From contig NZ_CP090976.1 of assembly GCF_021513235.1 (NCBI RefSeq), forward strand, positions 2,170,001 through 2,234,000: a stretch of DNA of 64,000 nt, read 5' to 3'. Made by a program: the position numbers and the translations under genes. Of the stretch, positions 25,133-33,954 are shown piece after piece. The stretch is from Kaistella sp. 97-N-M2. Its GTDB lineage: Bacteria > Bacteroidota > Bacteroidia > Flavobacteriales > Weeksellaceae. The stretch's first letter is position 1. The number at the start of each line of letters is the position of its first letter. The notes below the pieces were generated by a model. The model did no database searches, was not told the origin of the DNA, and worked only from the letters and a program-made list of their open reading frames with translations.

Positions 25133-26173
25133 TTATGACAAATTTTGATAAAAATGCAATGCATAAGAAATGTTTTTTTCGCTTACAGAACAGTCGAATT
25201 TACAGCTCCCGATTCCAGAAAGCAGTGAGAAACTGATTTCTCCCTTCGAATTCTTTTTATCGTTTTTCATAAGTGCTATTATTTCTTCTGTGGAGAAATC
25301 ATCAATAGAAATATAAGGGTAAAACTTTCTTATATTTTCGATGATTGACGTGGCGCTTTCTTCAGAAATAAAATTTTCCAGATAAGAAAGCTGCGTTTCG
25401 CAGATCATTCCCAAAGCAACTGCCTCACCGTGCGGAATTGGTTTCCCTTTCTGAAGGAAAAGACTTTCCAGTGCATGCCCAATGGTGTGCCCAAAATTCA
25501 GTGTTTTGCGGATGTTTTGTTCTTTAAAATCTTTTTCAACAACGTTTTGTTTAATCTTCATAGAAGTTTCAACGAATGGAAAAATGTTTTCTGGGGTCAA
25601 ATCTTCAATACCAATTAAATCACTCCAGTGTTTTTCGTCCGCAATTAAACCGTGTTTCAACATTTCTGCAAAACCACTTCTCAGTTCAGTGAAAGGCAAA
25701 GTTCTTAAAAACCCGGGGTAAACGAAAATATGTTCGGCGGTGGCAAAAGTTCCTACGATGTTTTTCAGAAACTGATGATCGATCCCCGTTTTACCACCAA
25801 TCGACGCGTCGCACATGGCTAAAAGCGTTGTCGGCATATTAATAAATTTAATTCCTCTTTTATAGGTTGAAGCCACGAATCCGCCGAGATCGGTAATAAC
25901 GCCGCCGCCCAAATTAATGATTAATGATTTTCGATCCGCTTCAAATTCCGACAAAATTTCCCAAAGCTGAATGGCAGTTTCGATGGTTTTTAAATCTTCA
26001 CCGGCTTCAATTTCTATTATTTCGAAAGGTATGTCGGTTTCCAGATTGGCCAAAAGCAGGGGAAGACAATATTCATGCGTGTTTTCGTCGACAAGGATAA
26101 AAAGTTTCGATGGACTTAGATCCTCTAAAAAGGGAGTAAACTGCGTGAAATCCTGATCTAAAATTGAAATCAT
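25133..26173 (-). CDS. aroB: 3-dehydroquinate synthase
   Basis: 346 residues from ATG 26173 (MISILDQDFTQ). A GTG six codons upstream is in frame, but it lies within a -7 promoter box (26191-26198) and so would not be in the mRNA. AroB converts DAHP to 3-dehydroquinate, using NAD and a divalent metal, in the shikimate pathway. The NAD-binding region shows INLGGGVITDLGGFVASTYKRGI, followed by PTTLLAMCDASIGGKTGID; metal ligands lie in ELRSGFAEMLKHG (Glu) and NFGHTIGHALE (His). It is monocistronic and divergent from proline dehydrogenase. Confidence 0.96.
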   Translation of the reverse strand: MISILDQDFTQFTPFLEDLSPSKLFILVDENTHEYCLPLLLANLETDIPFEIIEIEAGEDLKTIETAIQLWEILSEFEADRKSLIINLGGGVITDLGGFVASTYKRGIKFINMPTTLLAMCDASIGGKTGIDHQFLKNIVGTFATAEHIFVYPGFLRTLPFTELRSGFAEMLKHGLIADEKHWSDLIGIEDLTPENIFPFVETSMKIKQNVVEKDFKEQNIRKTLNFGHTIGHALESLFLQKGKPIPHGEAVALGMICETQLSYLENFISEESATSIIENIRKFYPYISIDDFSTEEIIALMKNDKKNSKGEISFSLLSGIGSCKFDCSVSEKNISYALHFYQNLS

Positions 26174-26190
26174 TTTGCTTAAATTTGGCA

Positions 26191-26198
26191 CAAAATTA
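26191..26198 (-). promoter_or_regulatory. -7 promoter box for aroB
   Basis: TAATTTTG on the minus strand, 17 bases from the ATG at 26173. Its position decides the aroB start codon. Confidence 0.6.
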
Positions 26199-26235
26199 AA
26201 CTTTAATTTAGTTTTATCAATTCACTTAGTATCAT

Positions 26236-26243
26236 TAAATTTG
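26236..26243 (+). promoter_or_regulatory. -7 promoter box for proline dehydrogenase
   Basis: TAAATTTG, 19 bases before the ATG at 26263. Confidence 0.6.
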
Positions 26244-26262
26244 CATTCAATAAAAAGCATCA

Positions 26263-27432
26263 ATGAGCATTTTCAACAATACCCAACTTGCCTTCGCCAA
26301 CAAAACCGATTCTCAGCTTAGAAAAGCTTTCTGGATGTTTAAACTCATCGAACAGCCACTTTTAACAAAATTAGGAACAAGTGTCCTCAATTTTGCGGTA
26401 CACAACAACATTCCTTTTGCAGGAAACGTCGTGAAAGCGACCTTATTCGAGCAGTTTTGCGGCGGCGAAACGCGCGAAGAAAGTATGAAAGTAGTTAATC
26501 AAATGTTTAAGCGTGGCGTAGGAAGTATTTTCGATTACTCCATTGAGGGGAAAGAAGAAGAAGCCACGTTCGATGCCGTTTGTAAAGAAATTAAAGATAT
26601 TGTGCGTTTCTCTGTCGGAAATTCCGCGATTCCTTTCATCGTTTTTAAACCTACCGCTTTTGGCCGAATTGATATTTATGAAGCCGTCGGAAAAAAAGTA
26701 GAGTTAACAACGAGTCAAAAAGAAGAGTGGCAAAGGGTTGTGCAGCGCTTTGATGAAGTCTGTCGACTTTGCTTCGAAAACAATAAAAAAGTCATGATCG
26801 ACGCGGAAGAAACCTGGATGCAGGATGCCGCTGACCATCTGGTGGAAGACATGATGGAAAAATACAATAAAGTAGAACCCATCGTTTGGAACACAGTGCA
26901 AATGTACAGAACCGGCCGTTTGGAATATATGCACCAAAACCTGCAGCGCGCGAAAGAAAAAGGTTATTTCATCGGCTATAAGATTGTTCGCGGCGCCTAC
27001 ATGGAAAAAGAAAGAGAAAGAGCCGCAGCGATGAATTATCCCGATCCAATTCAGCCAACAAAAGATGCCTCCGACCGAAATTATAATGATGGGATCGATT
27101 TCGTCATGGCAAATCTTGATAAGGTGTCCGGATTTTTTGGCACGCACAACGAAACTTCTACCGAACTCGTGATGGATAAAATGAAAGCCAAAGGTCTGGA
27201 AAACGGCGACAACCGCATTTATTTCGGGCAGCTTTACGGCATGAGCGACAATATCACCTTTTATTTGGCCGATAAAAAGTACAATGTGGCGAAATATCTG
27301 CCTTATGGTCCGGTAAAAGATGTAGTCCCGTATTTAACGCGCAGAGCACAGGAAAATACGTCGGTCGCTGGGCAAACCGGTCGCGAACTGAGTTTAATTC
27401 AGAAAGAACTGGACCGCAGAAAAGGACGGTAA
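26263..27432 (+). CDS. Proline dehydrogenase
   Basis: 389 residues, the monofunctional PRODH form (FAD-dependent beta/alpha barrel) that oxidises proline to pyrroline-5-carboxylate. Motifs: MIDAEETWMQDAAD (barrel strand with conserved Glu), GYKIVRGAYMEKER (FAD/substrate region), GTHNETS, FGQLYGMSDN, and the C-terminal helix LTRRAQENTSVAG carrying the paired Arg that bind the proline carboxylate. No P5C dehydrogenase domain is fused; that gene is not in the window. It is monocistronic, followed by a terminator. Confidence 0.93.
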   Translation: MSIFNNTQLAFANKTDSQLRKAFWMFKLIEQPLLTKLGTSVLNFAVHNNIPFAGNVVKATLFEQFCGGETREESMKVVNQMFKRGVGSIFDYSIEGKEEEATFDAVCKEIKDIVRFSVGNSAIPFIVFKPTAFGRIDIYEAVGKKVELTTSQKEEWQRVVQRFDEVCRLCFENNKKVMIDAEETWMQDAADHLVEDMMEKYNKVEPIVWNTVQMYRTGRLEYMHQNLQRAKEKGYFIGYKIVRGAYMEKERERAAAMNYPDPIQPTKDASDRNYNDGIDFVMANLDKVSGFFGTHNETSTELVMDKMKAKGLENGDNRIYFGQLYGMSDNITFYLADKKYNVAKYLPYGPVKDVVPYLTRRAQENTSVAGQTGRELSLIQKELDRRKGR

Positions 27433-27464
27433 TTTTTAATTGTATAAACAGGAATGATATAAGG

Positions 27465-27487
27465 ACGGGCTTTAGCCCGTTTTTTTA
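27465..27487 (+). terminator. Terminator after proline dehydrogenase
   Basis: Stem ACGGGC (27465-27470) with GCCCGT (27475-27480), loop TTTA, T7 tract. Confidence 0.85.
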
Positions 27488-27526
27488 ATGGAAGTCCTGC
27501 AATTGGCTTTAGCCGAAAATTATTTC

Positions 27527-27534
27527 TAAATTTG
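27527..27534 (+). promoter_or_regulatory. -7 promoter box for priA
   Basis: TAAATTTG, 37 bases before the priA start at 27572. Confidence 0.55.
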
Positions 27535-27571
27535 TAAGCACGCAACCTCTTCAAATTCACATCGCATTACA

Positions 27572-30019
27572 TTGACTTTTGCTCAGATAATTCTTCCGCT
27601 GAATTTAAAAGGAACTTTCACGTACAAAGTTCCGGACGAACTTGCGGAAAAAATTGAGATCGGCATGCGTGTTTTGGTTTCGTTCCGCGGCAAGAAAATC
27701 TATACCGGAATCGTTTTTGAACTGCACGACGAAGCGCCTGAAAATTTTGAGCCCAAGGAAATTATTAATCTTTTAGATGAGTTTCCCATTCTTCCTTTGG
27801 AGCAAATCTCTTTCTGGACGTGGCTTTCCGCATATTATCTCTGCAACCTTGGCGAGATTTACCGTTTTGCCTTTCCGTCTTCTTTAAAGCTGGAAAGTGA
27901 GACTTATCTTAAATTAAAATCCAATGCGATTATTGACTTCGAAAATTTAGATGTCAACGAAATGTATCTTATCCAGGCATTGGAAGTTCGGCAGCTCATT
28001 AATTTAACGGAAATTGAAGCTTTTATTCCAAAAAAAGAGATTGTAAAAACCATTAAATCCCTTATCGATCTGCAATACATCGAAATCGACGAAAAAATTG
28101 CGGAGAAATACAAAGCCAAAGAAATCGCTTTTCTGAAAATCAATGAAGAAGAGGTTTCTAAAAAGAGCCTTGCCCAAATTCTGCTGTCGCTGAAACGATC
28201 GCCGAAACAACAGGAGCTTTTCCTGTTATTGCTCGAAAAGCACACCGAAGACCCGGAAAAGCATATCAAGAAATCCGATGTTTTTGAAGAAGGAAACTTT
28301 GCGCATTCGCAACTGAAATCCTTAATAGAAAAAAAATTGGTGCAGGAATTTTTTTTACAAAAAGACCGTTTGCAAAGCTATGAAGGCGAGATTGAAATCT
28401 TAGACGAATTAACTGATGCGCAACTTTTGGCTAAGCAAGAAGTTGACGAAGCGTTCAATAAGGGGAAAAATGTGCTGTTGCACGGCGTCACATCGTCCGG
28501 TAAAACGCATATTTATCTCGAAAAGATTGAAGAAACCGTGGCGTCTGGAAAGAATGTGCTGTTCCTCCTGCCCGAAATTGCCATAACAAAGCAGATTGTT
28601 CAGCGGTTAGAAAAGAAATACGGCAAACAACTTGGTTACTACCACCAAAAACTCAGCGATTTTGAAAGGGTAGAAGTGTGGCGCAGAGTCAAAAATAATG
28701 AGTTGAAAATTTTAATAGGCACCCGGAATGCGCTTTTCCTGCCCTACCAAAATTTAGGTTTGATCGTAGTTGACGAAGAACATGATTCGTCGTACAAGCC
28801 GCGCGAAGTTTCGCCCTTTTTCAGCGCGAGAGATGCAGCGCAGATTCTTGCAAAAATGTACGGCGCGCATGTGATTCTGGGTTCTGCAACTCCGTCGGTA
28901 GAATCTTATTACTTGGCGAAAAAAGAAAAACTGGCATATGTTTTCCTTGGTGAGAGGTTTGGGAAGGTAAAACTTCCGGAATTTGAACTCATCAATTTTA
29001 AAGAAGAACAGGATTCGAAGAAAATTATAGGCAATTTTTCTTTAAAACTGATCGACGGAATTAAAGCTGAACTGGAGCGTAAAAAACAAACCATGATTCT
29101 TCACAACCGCCGCGGTTATGCGAATGTGGTGGAATGCGAAAGTTGTGGTTACGTCAACTACTGTTCGAATTGTGATGTTGTGATGACTTACCATAAATTT
29201 TCGAACGAAATGAAATGCCATTACTGCGGTCAAAAAGCTTCAAAACCGAAGATCTGCCCGCAGTGCAATTCTGAAAAACTGAACGAACGCGGCGTGGGCG
29301 TGGAACAGATTCACGAAGAAATGTCCAAAATTTTTCCGGAAGCAGAAGTGGATCGAATGGATGTGGATTCGATGCGCAAAAAGTTTGCCTACGAAAAACT
29401 GTACGAACGTCTCGAAGAAGGCGAAACTGAAATTTTAGTCGGAACGCAAATGATTTCCAAAGGGCTGGATTTCGATAATATTGAACTCGTTGCAATCCCA
29501 CGTGCAGATTCGATGTTGTACGTGCAGGATTTTCGCGCAGAGGAAAGAGCATATCAGCTCATCACTCAGGTTTCCGGTAGAGCTGGACGCATGTCTGGCG
29601 AAGGAAAAGTGTTAATTCAGACTTACAATCCGGAGCATCCTGTTTTCCAGCTAATTAAAGAAAATGATTCCGCCAAAATTTATACGCATTTTCTGGAAGA
29701 ACGAAAAAAGTTTTTGTATCCGCCTTTCGTTAAGCTCGTTATGATTGAACTGAAGCATCGAAAGGAAGATAAAGTGAATCGCGCCTCGCAGTTCCTGGGT
29801 TCTGTACTCCATAAATATCTGCCACCGGAATGCATTCTCGGTCCGGAAAAGTCGCCCATTGGAAAATTAAATTTAATGTACCAATACCAAATCTTACTTA
29901 AACTTCCGCGAGGAAAAAATTACGCCGAATACAAGAAATTGGTTTTAAAAAGTCTGGAAGAATTTGAGGAAATAACTGCTTATCAAAGCATTAAAAAGAT
30001 GATTTTTGTTGATTTTTAA
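27572..30019 (+). CDS. priA: Primosomal protein N' (replication restart helicase)
   Basis: 815 residues, full-length PriA. It recognises forked DNA and reloads the replicative helicase. Domains: N-terminal 3'-DNA-binding domain (FAQIILPLNLKGTFTYKVP); winged helix; superfamily 2 helicase with Walker A in GVTSSGKTHIY, Walker B DEEHD, GSATPSVES and VSGRAGR; and a zinc region with eight Cys arranged as four CxxC pairs (CESCGY, CSNC, CHYCG, CPQC). The start is TTG at 27572, giving TFAQIILP; no in-frame ATG is better placed, so the start is less certain than the rest. It is a single gene with its own promoter. Confidence 0.95.
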   Translation: MTFAQIILPLNLKGTFTYKVPDELAEKIEIGMRVLVSFRGKKIYTGIVFELHDEAPENFEPKEIINLLDEFPILPLEQISFWTWLSAYYLCNLGEIYRFAFPSSLKLESETYLKLKSNAIIDFENLDVNEMYLIQALEVRQLINLTEIEAFIPKKEIVKTIKSLIDLQYIEIDEKIAEKYKAKEIAFLKINEEEVSKKSLAQILLSLKRSPKQQELFLLLLEKHTEDPEKHIKKSDVFEEGNFAHSQLKSLIEKKLVQEFFLQKDRLQSYEGEIEILDELTDAQLLAKQEVDEAFNKGKNVLLHGVTSSGKTHIYLEKIEETVASGKNVLFLLPEIAITKQIVQRLEKKYGKQLGYYHQKLSDFERVEVWRRVKNNELKILIGTRNALFLPYQNLGLIVVDEEHDSSYKPREVSPFFSARDAAQILAKMYGAHVILGSATPSVESYYLAKKEKLAYVFLGERFGKVKLPEFELINFKEEQDSKKIIGNFSLKLIDGIKAELERKKQTMILHNRRGYANVVECESCGYVNYCSNCDVVMTYHKFSNEMKCHYCGQKASKPKICPQCNSEKLNERGVGVEQIHEEMSKIFPEAEVDRMDVDSMRKKFAYEKLYERLEEGETEILVGTQMISKGLDFDNIELVAIPRADSMLYVQDFRAEERAYQLITQVSGRAGRMSGEGKVLIQTYNPEHPVFQLIKENDSAKIYTHFLEERKKFLYPPFVKLVMIELKHRKEDKVNRASQFLGSVLHKYLPPECILGPEKSPIGKLNLMYQYQILLKLPRGKNYAEYKKLVLKSLEEFEEITAYQSIKKMIFVDF

Positions 30020-30083
30020 CAAAGTTTAACAAAATTTTCAAGGTTTTAATAAGCTTAAAAGGCGGTGTTCCGATAATAATTGA

Positions 30084-30091
30084 TACTTTTG
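30084..30091 (+). promoter_or_regulatory. -7 promoter box for the PBP4-like gene
   Basis: TACTTTTG, 70 bases upstream of the ATG at 30162, predicting a leader of about 60 bases. Confidence 0.5.
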
Positions 30092-30161
30092 ACCGTTGGA
30101 AAGATGTTATGTCCTTTACAAATCACTTTTCATCAACGATAATCAAATAAATCAATATTAA

Positions 30162-31622
30162 ATGATTAGCCTTAAAAATATTTATATTTCTTCCGCCCTC
30201 GCTTTTTCAGCATTCGCCTACTCGCAGGGAACTTTTATCAATTCAAATTATCCTCAATCTTACGAAAATCAGACTGCCAATTCAGTTAAAGATTTTACCT
30301 CAACGGAAAAATTAATGACGGCGAAAGAACTGGTCGATATCAACATCAATTCCATGATGAGCGATCCGGTTCTTCGGAATGCGAACTGGGGTTTTGTGGT
30401 GTTTGATCCGAAAACAAAGAAGATCGTTAGCTCTTATAACGAAAATACACCGTTGGTTCCGGCCTCTACAACAAAATTGCTGACGACCGAAACGGCAATC
30501 AGTTTATTAGGAGAAAAATTTCGCTGGATCACCCAGTTTGAATATTCCGGCAATATCGATTCTGATGGCAATCTTCAGGGAAACCTGTATATTGTAGGAA
30601 GCGGCGATCCGTCTCTCGGAACCAATAAAGCAGGCGCCTCATCCTATCGCGACATTGTTTCAGATTTTGTAATGGCGGCTTCTGAAAAGGGGATCAAGAA
30701 AGTAAATGGCGATATTATAATCCAGACAGGAGTTTTCAAAGCGAATAAATCGCAGAATTTGCCGCAAAATATTGTGTGGCTGGAAAACGGAAATTATTAC
30801 CTGCCTGTTGGCTCTACATATGAAATCAGCCCGGCGAATGAAAAACTCATCGCGAAAAAATCCAGTCCTTTCGCGGTAAGTAAAAACTTCTATTATATTT
30901 CGCCCTACATCAACCAGATGGTGTATGCCGATATATTTGAAGGTATTGGTTTGACGACAAAATTACCGGATGCTCCGTCTTACTTAGCCAATACGCTTCG
31001 GACAACCCTGGTAAAAAGCGGCATTCCCGTCAGCGGCAAGGTAATTTCTAAAACGACGGATCTTAATCCGGAGAAGCGTGAAATTATTACGGCGTACCAG
31101 TCGCCCACTTTAAGCGAAATTATGTATTATACCAATCAGCGAAGTGATAATGCGTTGGCAGAAGCTTTTTTAAGAATGGTCGGTTTCCAGAAAAATGGCG
31201 ATCAAAGTTTAGAATCGGGTAGAAGCGTTGTGGTGGAACATTTAAAATCGATCGGTTTCGATACAAGTGGTTTAAATTACATTGACGGCAGCGGATTATC
31301 CCACAGCAATTTGGTTACGCCCCTTTCTCAGGTTAAATTTTTAACCGGATTAATGGATGAAAAATATTATAAAACGTATTTCGATTCTTTACCAATCGGT
31401 GGGCAGACCGGTACTTTGAAAAGGATGTTTTATGGAAGCGGCAACGGTCAGATTTTTGCGAAAACAGGAACGTTGAATAGAGTAAAAACTTTAGCGGGCT
31501 ACATGAAAACCAATACGGGTAAAACTTTAGTTTTCTCCCTGCTCATCAATAATTATGCAGGCTCTGTGGATCAGGTAAAAAGCAAAATGGAACAGCTTTT
31601 ACAACCTGCCTTGAGTTTATGA
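30162..31622 (+). CDS. dacB: D-alanyl-D-alanine carboxypeptidase/endopeptidase (PBP4-like, S13)
   Basis: 486 residues with an N-terminal signal (SALAFSAFAYSQ), so periplasmic. Peptidase family S13 motifs are complete: SxxK with nucleophile S102 and K105 (PASTTKLLT), SxN in NQRSDNALAE, and KTG in IFAKTGTLNRV. The insertion between SxxK and SxN is long, as in PBP4. It trims or cleaves peptidoglycan cross-links. The GSGDPSLG and DGSGLSHSNLV segments are typical of the family. It is a single gene; a weakly spaced M1 protease gene follows. Confidence 0.93.
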   Translation: MISLKNIYISSALAFSAFAYSQGTFINSNYPQSYENQTANSVKDFTSTEKLMTAKELVDININSMMSDPVLRNANWGFVVFDPKTKKIVSSYNENTPLVPASTTKLLTTETAISLLGEKFRWITQFEYSGNIDSDGNLQGNLYIVGSGDPSLGTNKAGASSYRDIVSDFVMAASEKGIKKVNGDIIIQTGVFKANKSQNLPQNIVWLENGNYYLPVGSTYEISPANEKLIAKKSSPFAVSKNFYYISPYINQMVYADIFEGIGLTTKLPDAPSYLANTLRTTLVKSGIPVSGKVISKTTDLNPEKREIITAYQSPTLSEIMYYTNQRSDNALAEAFLRMVGFQKNGDQSLESGRSVVVEHLKSIGFDTSGLNYIDGSGLSHSNLVTPLSQVKFLTGLMDEKYYKTYFDSLPIGGQTGTLKRMFYGSGNGQIFAKTGTLNRVKTLAGYMKTNTGKTLVFSLLINNYAGSVDQVKSKMEQLLQPALSL

Positions 31623-31701
31623 TAACGATTTAAACAAAACATTAACCTTTCAACAATAGTTGGAGGGTTTGTTTTATCTTTACGTTAAAAATATTTCTTA
31701 C

Positions 31702-33636
31702 ATGAAAAAACTTTATATCTTAGTGATAGCCTTGATTTTTGGACAGATTTATTCCCAGAGATCTGAAGAGGCAGAACGGAAAAGCATGATGAAAGGCGAG
31801 TTGGATCTGTATTCAAAAATGATTGATTACAATGAGAATCCAAATACCGCGAACTACGATTTGAGGTACCAGCGGCTTGAGTTGGAACTGAACCCCTCGC
31901 AACAGTTTGTCGCGGGAACGGTAACCAATCATTTTATCGCTAAAGAAAATATGTCGGCTATTTATTTTGACCTTGCCAACACGCTCACGGTTTCAGAAGT
32001 AAAATACCATGGTACAGCGTTAATTTTCACCCAATTAGGTACAAAAGAACTTAAAATTGATTTTCCGGCAGCATTATCGACAGGTACTTTAGATTCCTTG
32101 TCGATTAAATATTCAGGCGCTCCCTCCACTGTGGGAAGTGCGGGAGATGCTTTTACGGTTTCCACCCAAGGAGGAACACCGGTTTTGTTTACCCTTTCAG
32201 AACCGTATGGTGCGCAGGAATGGTTTCCTACGAAACAAAGCATGAATGATAAGATTGAGAAGGTGGATATAAAAATCACGACTCCGTCGCAATACAGCGT
32301 TGCTTCAAATGGAAAATTATTGGCGGAAACTTTAGTGACAGGTGGGAAAAAATTAACTTTTTGGCAGACCAACTATCCCATTCCGGCTTATCTTATTGCC
32401 TTAGGTATTACAAATTATACCAAAATTAACGACACCATGGGAACACCCCCTTTCCCGTTTGTCAATTATCTTTATCCCTCGACGACGTCCAACACTACCA
32501 TCATGTCGAATATCGCCTGGACAAAAACAGTAATGGATACTTTTGAGCAGTATTTCGGTCCTTATCCGTACCGAAACGAAAAGTACGGTCACATGCAGTT
32601 CAGCTGGGGCGGCGGTATGGAACACGCCACCATGTCGTCTATGGGCGCCTGGAGCCGCGGTATAATCGCACACGAACTCGCGCACCAGTGGTTTGGCGAT
32701 AAGGTAACCTGCGGTGCGTGGAACGACATTTGGCTGAATGAAGGTTTTGCCACGTTCGGCGAACACCTTGCCAACGAAAAATTATTGATGAATAGCGCGG
32801 CCTTCCAAAACTATCTCGCCGACGAAATTGATTACATAACGAGTTCTGCCGGGGGAAGCGTTTATGTTGCGACCTCGGCTTTGGGCGACAGCAATACGCT
32901 TTTTAGTGGCCGTTTAACGTATGCAAAAGGCGGTTATGTATTGCGGATGATGAAATGGATTTTGGGTGACGATGTTTTTTACGCTGCGCTAAAAGATTAT
33001 CATTCGCGTCCGAATCTGGCGTATAATTATGCCAGGACCGAAGATTTTAAAGCCTCGGTTTTACAGTCTACAGGAAAAGATTTTACCGGATTTTTTAATG
33101 ACTGGATCTACGGCCAGGGCTACCCAACCTATCAAATCAAGTGGAATCAGACCGCCGATCAGGTCTTACGATTTAAAGTAAGCCAAACACAAAGCAATGC
33201 TTCCGTCAGTTTTTTTGAACTTCCGTTGCCCATCAAAGTCATCGGAACAGGCGGCCAGGTGGCGTATGTTGTTTTGGATAATACGGCAAACAATCAAAAT
33301 TTTGAAAAGATAGTGGGTTTTCCGGTAGCTTCTGTTCAGTTCAACTATGAAAATCAGATTATCCAGAAAAATTCTACGGTAACCAAAGACACAAGTATTT
33401 TAGCGGTAGCAAACATCAGTAAAGAAGCTGTCAAAATCTATCCCAACCCGGTAAATAATCAATTGTCTGTTTCGGGCATCACTGTGGATCAGCCTTTCGA
33501 AATTTATAGCATGGACGGGAAAATGGTGAAAACGGGAAAATATTCTTCCAAAGAAAAGATCGAAGTCGGTAATCTTCCAAAAGGAATTTATGTCCTCAAA
33601 ATCGCAGATCAAAATCTCAAGTTTATTAAAAACTAA
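31702..33636 (+). CDS. M1-family zinc aminopeptidase, T9SS-exported
   Basis: 644 residues from ATG 31702 (MKKLYILVIALIFGQIYSQ, a clear signal peptide); an upstream in-frame start would place 14 extra residues before it. The M1 zinc site is HELAH (H324, H328) followed 18 residues later by E347 in WLNEGFATF. The exopeptidase GxMEN motif reads GGMEH, with the last Asn replaced by His. The C-terminal 75 residues (VKIYPNPVNNQLSVSG through GIYVLKIADQNLKFIKN) are a T9SS type A sorting domain, so the enzyme should be secreted or surface-attached. Likely role: degradation of peptides outside the cell. Confidence 0.93.
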   Translation: MKKLYILVIALIFGQIYSQRSEEAERKSMMKGELDLYSKMIDYNENPNTANYDLRYQRLELELNPSQQFVAGTVTNHFIAKENMSAIYFDLANTLTVSEVKYHGTALIFTQLGTKELKIDFPAALSTGTLDSLSIKYSGAPSTVGSAGDAFTVSTQGGTPVLFTLSEPYGAQEWFPTKQSMNDKIEKVDIKITTPSQYSVASNGKLLAETLVTGGKKLTFWQTNYPIPAYLIALGITNYTKINDTMGTPPFPFVNYLYPSTTSNTTIMSNIAWTKTVMDTFEQYFGPYPYRNEKYGHMQFSWGGGMEHATMSSMGAWSRGIIAHELAHQWFGDKVTCGAWNDIWLNEGFATFGEHLANEKLLMNSAAFQNYLADEIDYITSSAGGSVYVATSALGDSNTLFSGRLTYAKGGYVLRMMKWILGDDVFYAALKDYHSRPNLAYNYARTEDFKASVLQSTGKDFTGFFNDWIYGQGYPTYQIKWNQTADQVLRFKVSQTQSNASVSFFELPLPIKVIGTGGQVAYVVLDNTANNQNFEKIVGFPVASVQFNYENQIIQKNSTVTKDTSILAVANISKEAVKIYPNPVNNQLSVSGITVDQPFEIYSMDGKMVKTGKYSSKEKIEVGNLPKGIYVLKIADQNLKFIKN

Positions 33637-33640
33637 AATG

Positions 33641-33669
33641 AAAGGCTCTCAGGAATGAGGGCCTTTTTT
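33641..33669 (+). terminator. Terminator after the M1 protease gene
   Basis: Ten-base-pair stem (33641-33650 with 33657-33666, one G-T pair), 6-nt loop, T6 tract. Confidence 0.8.
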
Positions 33670-33954
33670 CGAATAAAATCGCGTGCAACCGCGGAAAATA
33701 ATTTACGATCATCGAAATACTGCTGTATACCACGAATATATTGCATTGCATCTGCACGTGGTTTTGAACGATCAAGACTGAACTATGTCTGGAGACGCAC
33801 AAGTAGTATTATATAAAGCGTTGTTTCGTAATATCCCAGAAACCGCATCCTTCAGCAATAATTCTGAAATTAAAAACCTTCTTCGGAAAATAGCGTTCAA
33901 ACAATCGCGTTTTGGGGGCTTTTTTCTTAAATTAGCATTCTAAACATTTCAATT
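33670..33954. other. Intergenic region with a coding-like fragment of unknown origin
   Basis: No intact gene is supported. On the minus strand 33633-33782 is open and reads like a protein fragment (SLDRSKPRADAMQYIRG, then IQQYFDDRKLFSAVARDF), without a start codon at its upstream end and running into the M1 terminator. Its codon choice (CGT, GCA, GAT) looks unlike the neighbours. This may be a scrap of a lost gene or mobile element. The right end near 33920-33954 is the leader of kbl. Confidence 0.35.

Noticed and set aside
25117-25236. 39-codon plus-strand reading frame (MAELEIMTNFDK...) after a TACTTTTG box
   Set aside because: It runs antisense into the 3' end of aroB, has no family resemblance, and its length is expected by chance.
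26704-27147. 147-codon minus-strand frame
   Set aside because: Antisense shadow of proline dehydrogenase; His/Phe-rich translation typical of such shadows.
33785-33943. 52-codon plus-strand reading frame (MSGDAQVVLYKALF...)
   Set aside because: No recognisable family and no clear promoter or ribosome-binding site; kept as unexplained intergenic DNA.
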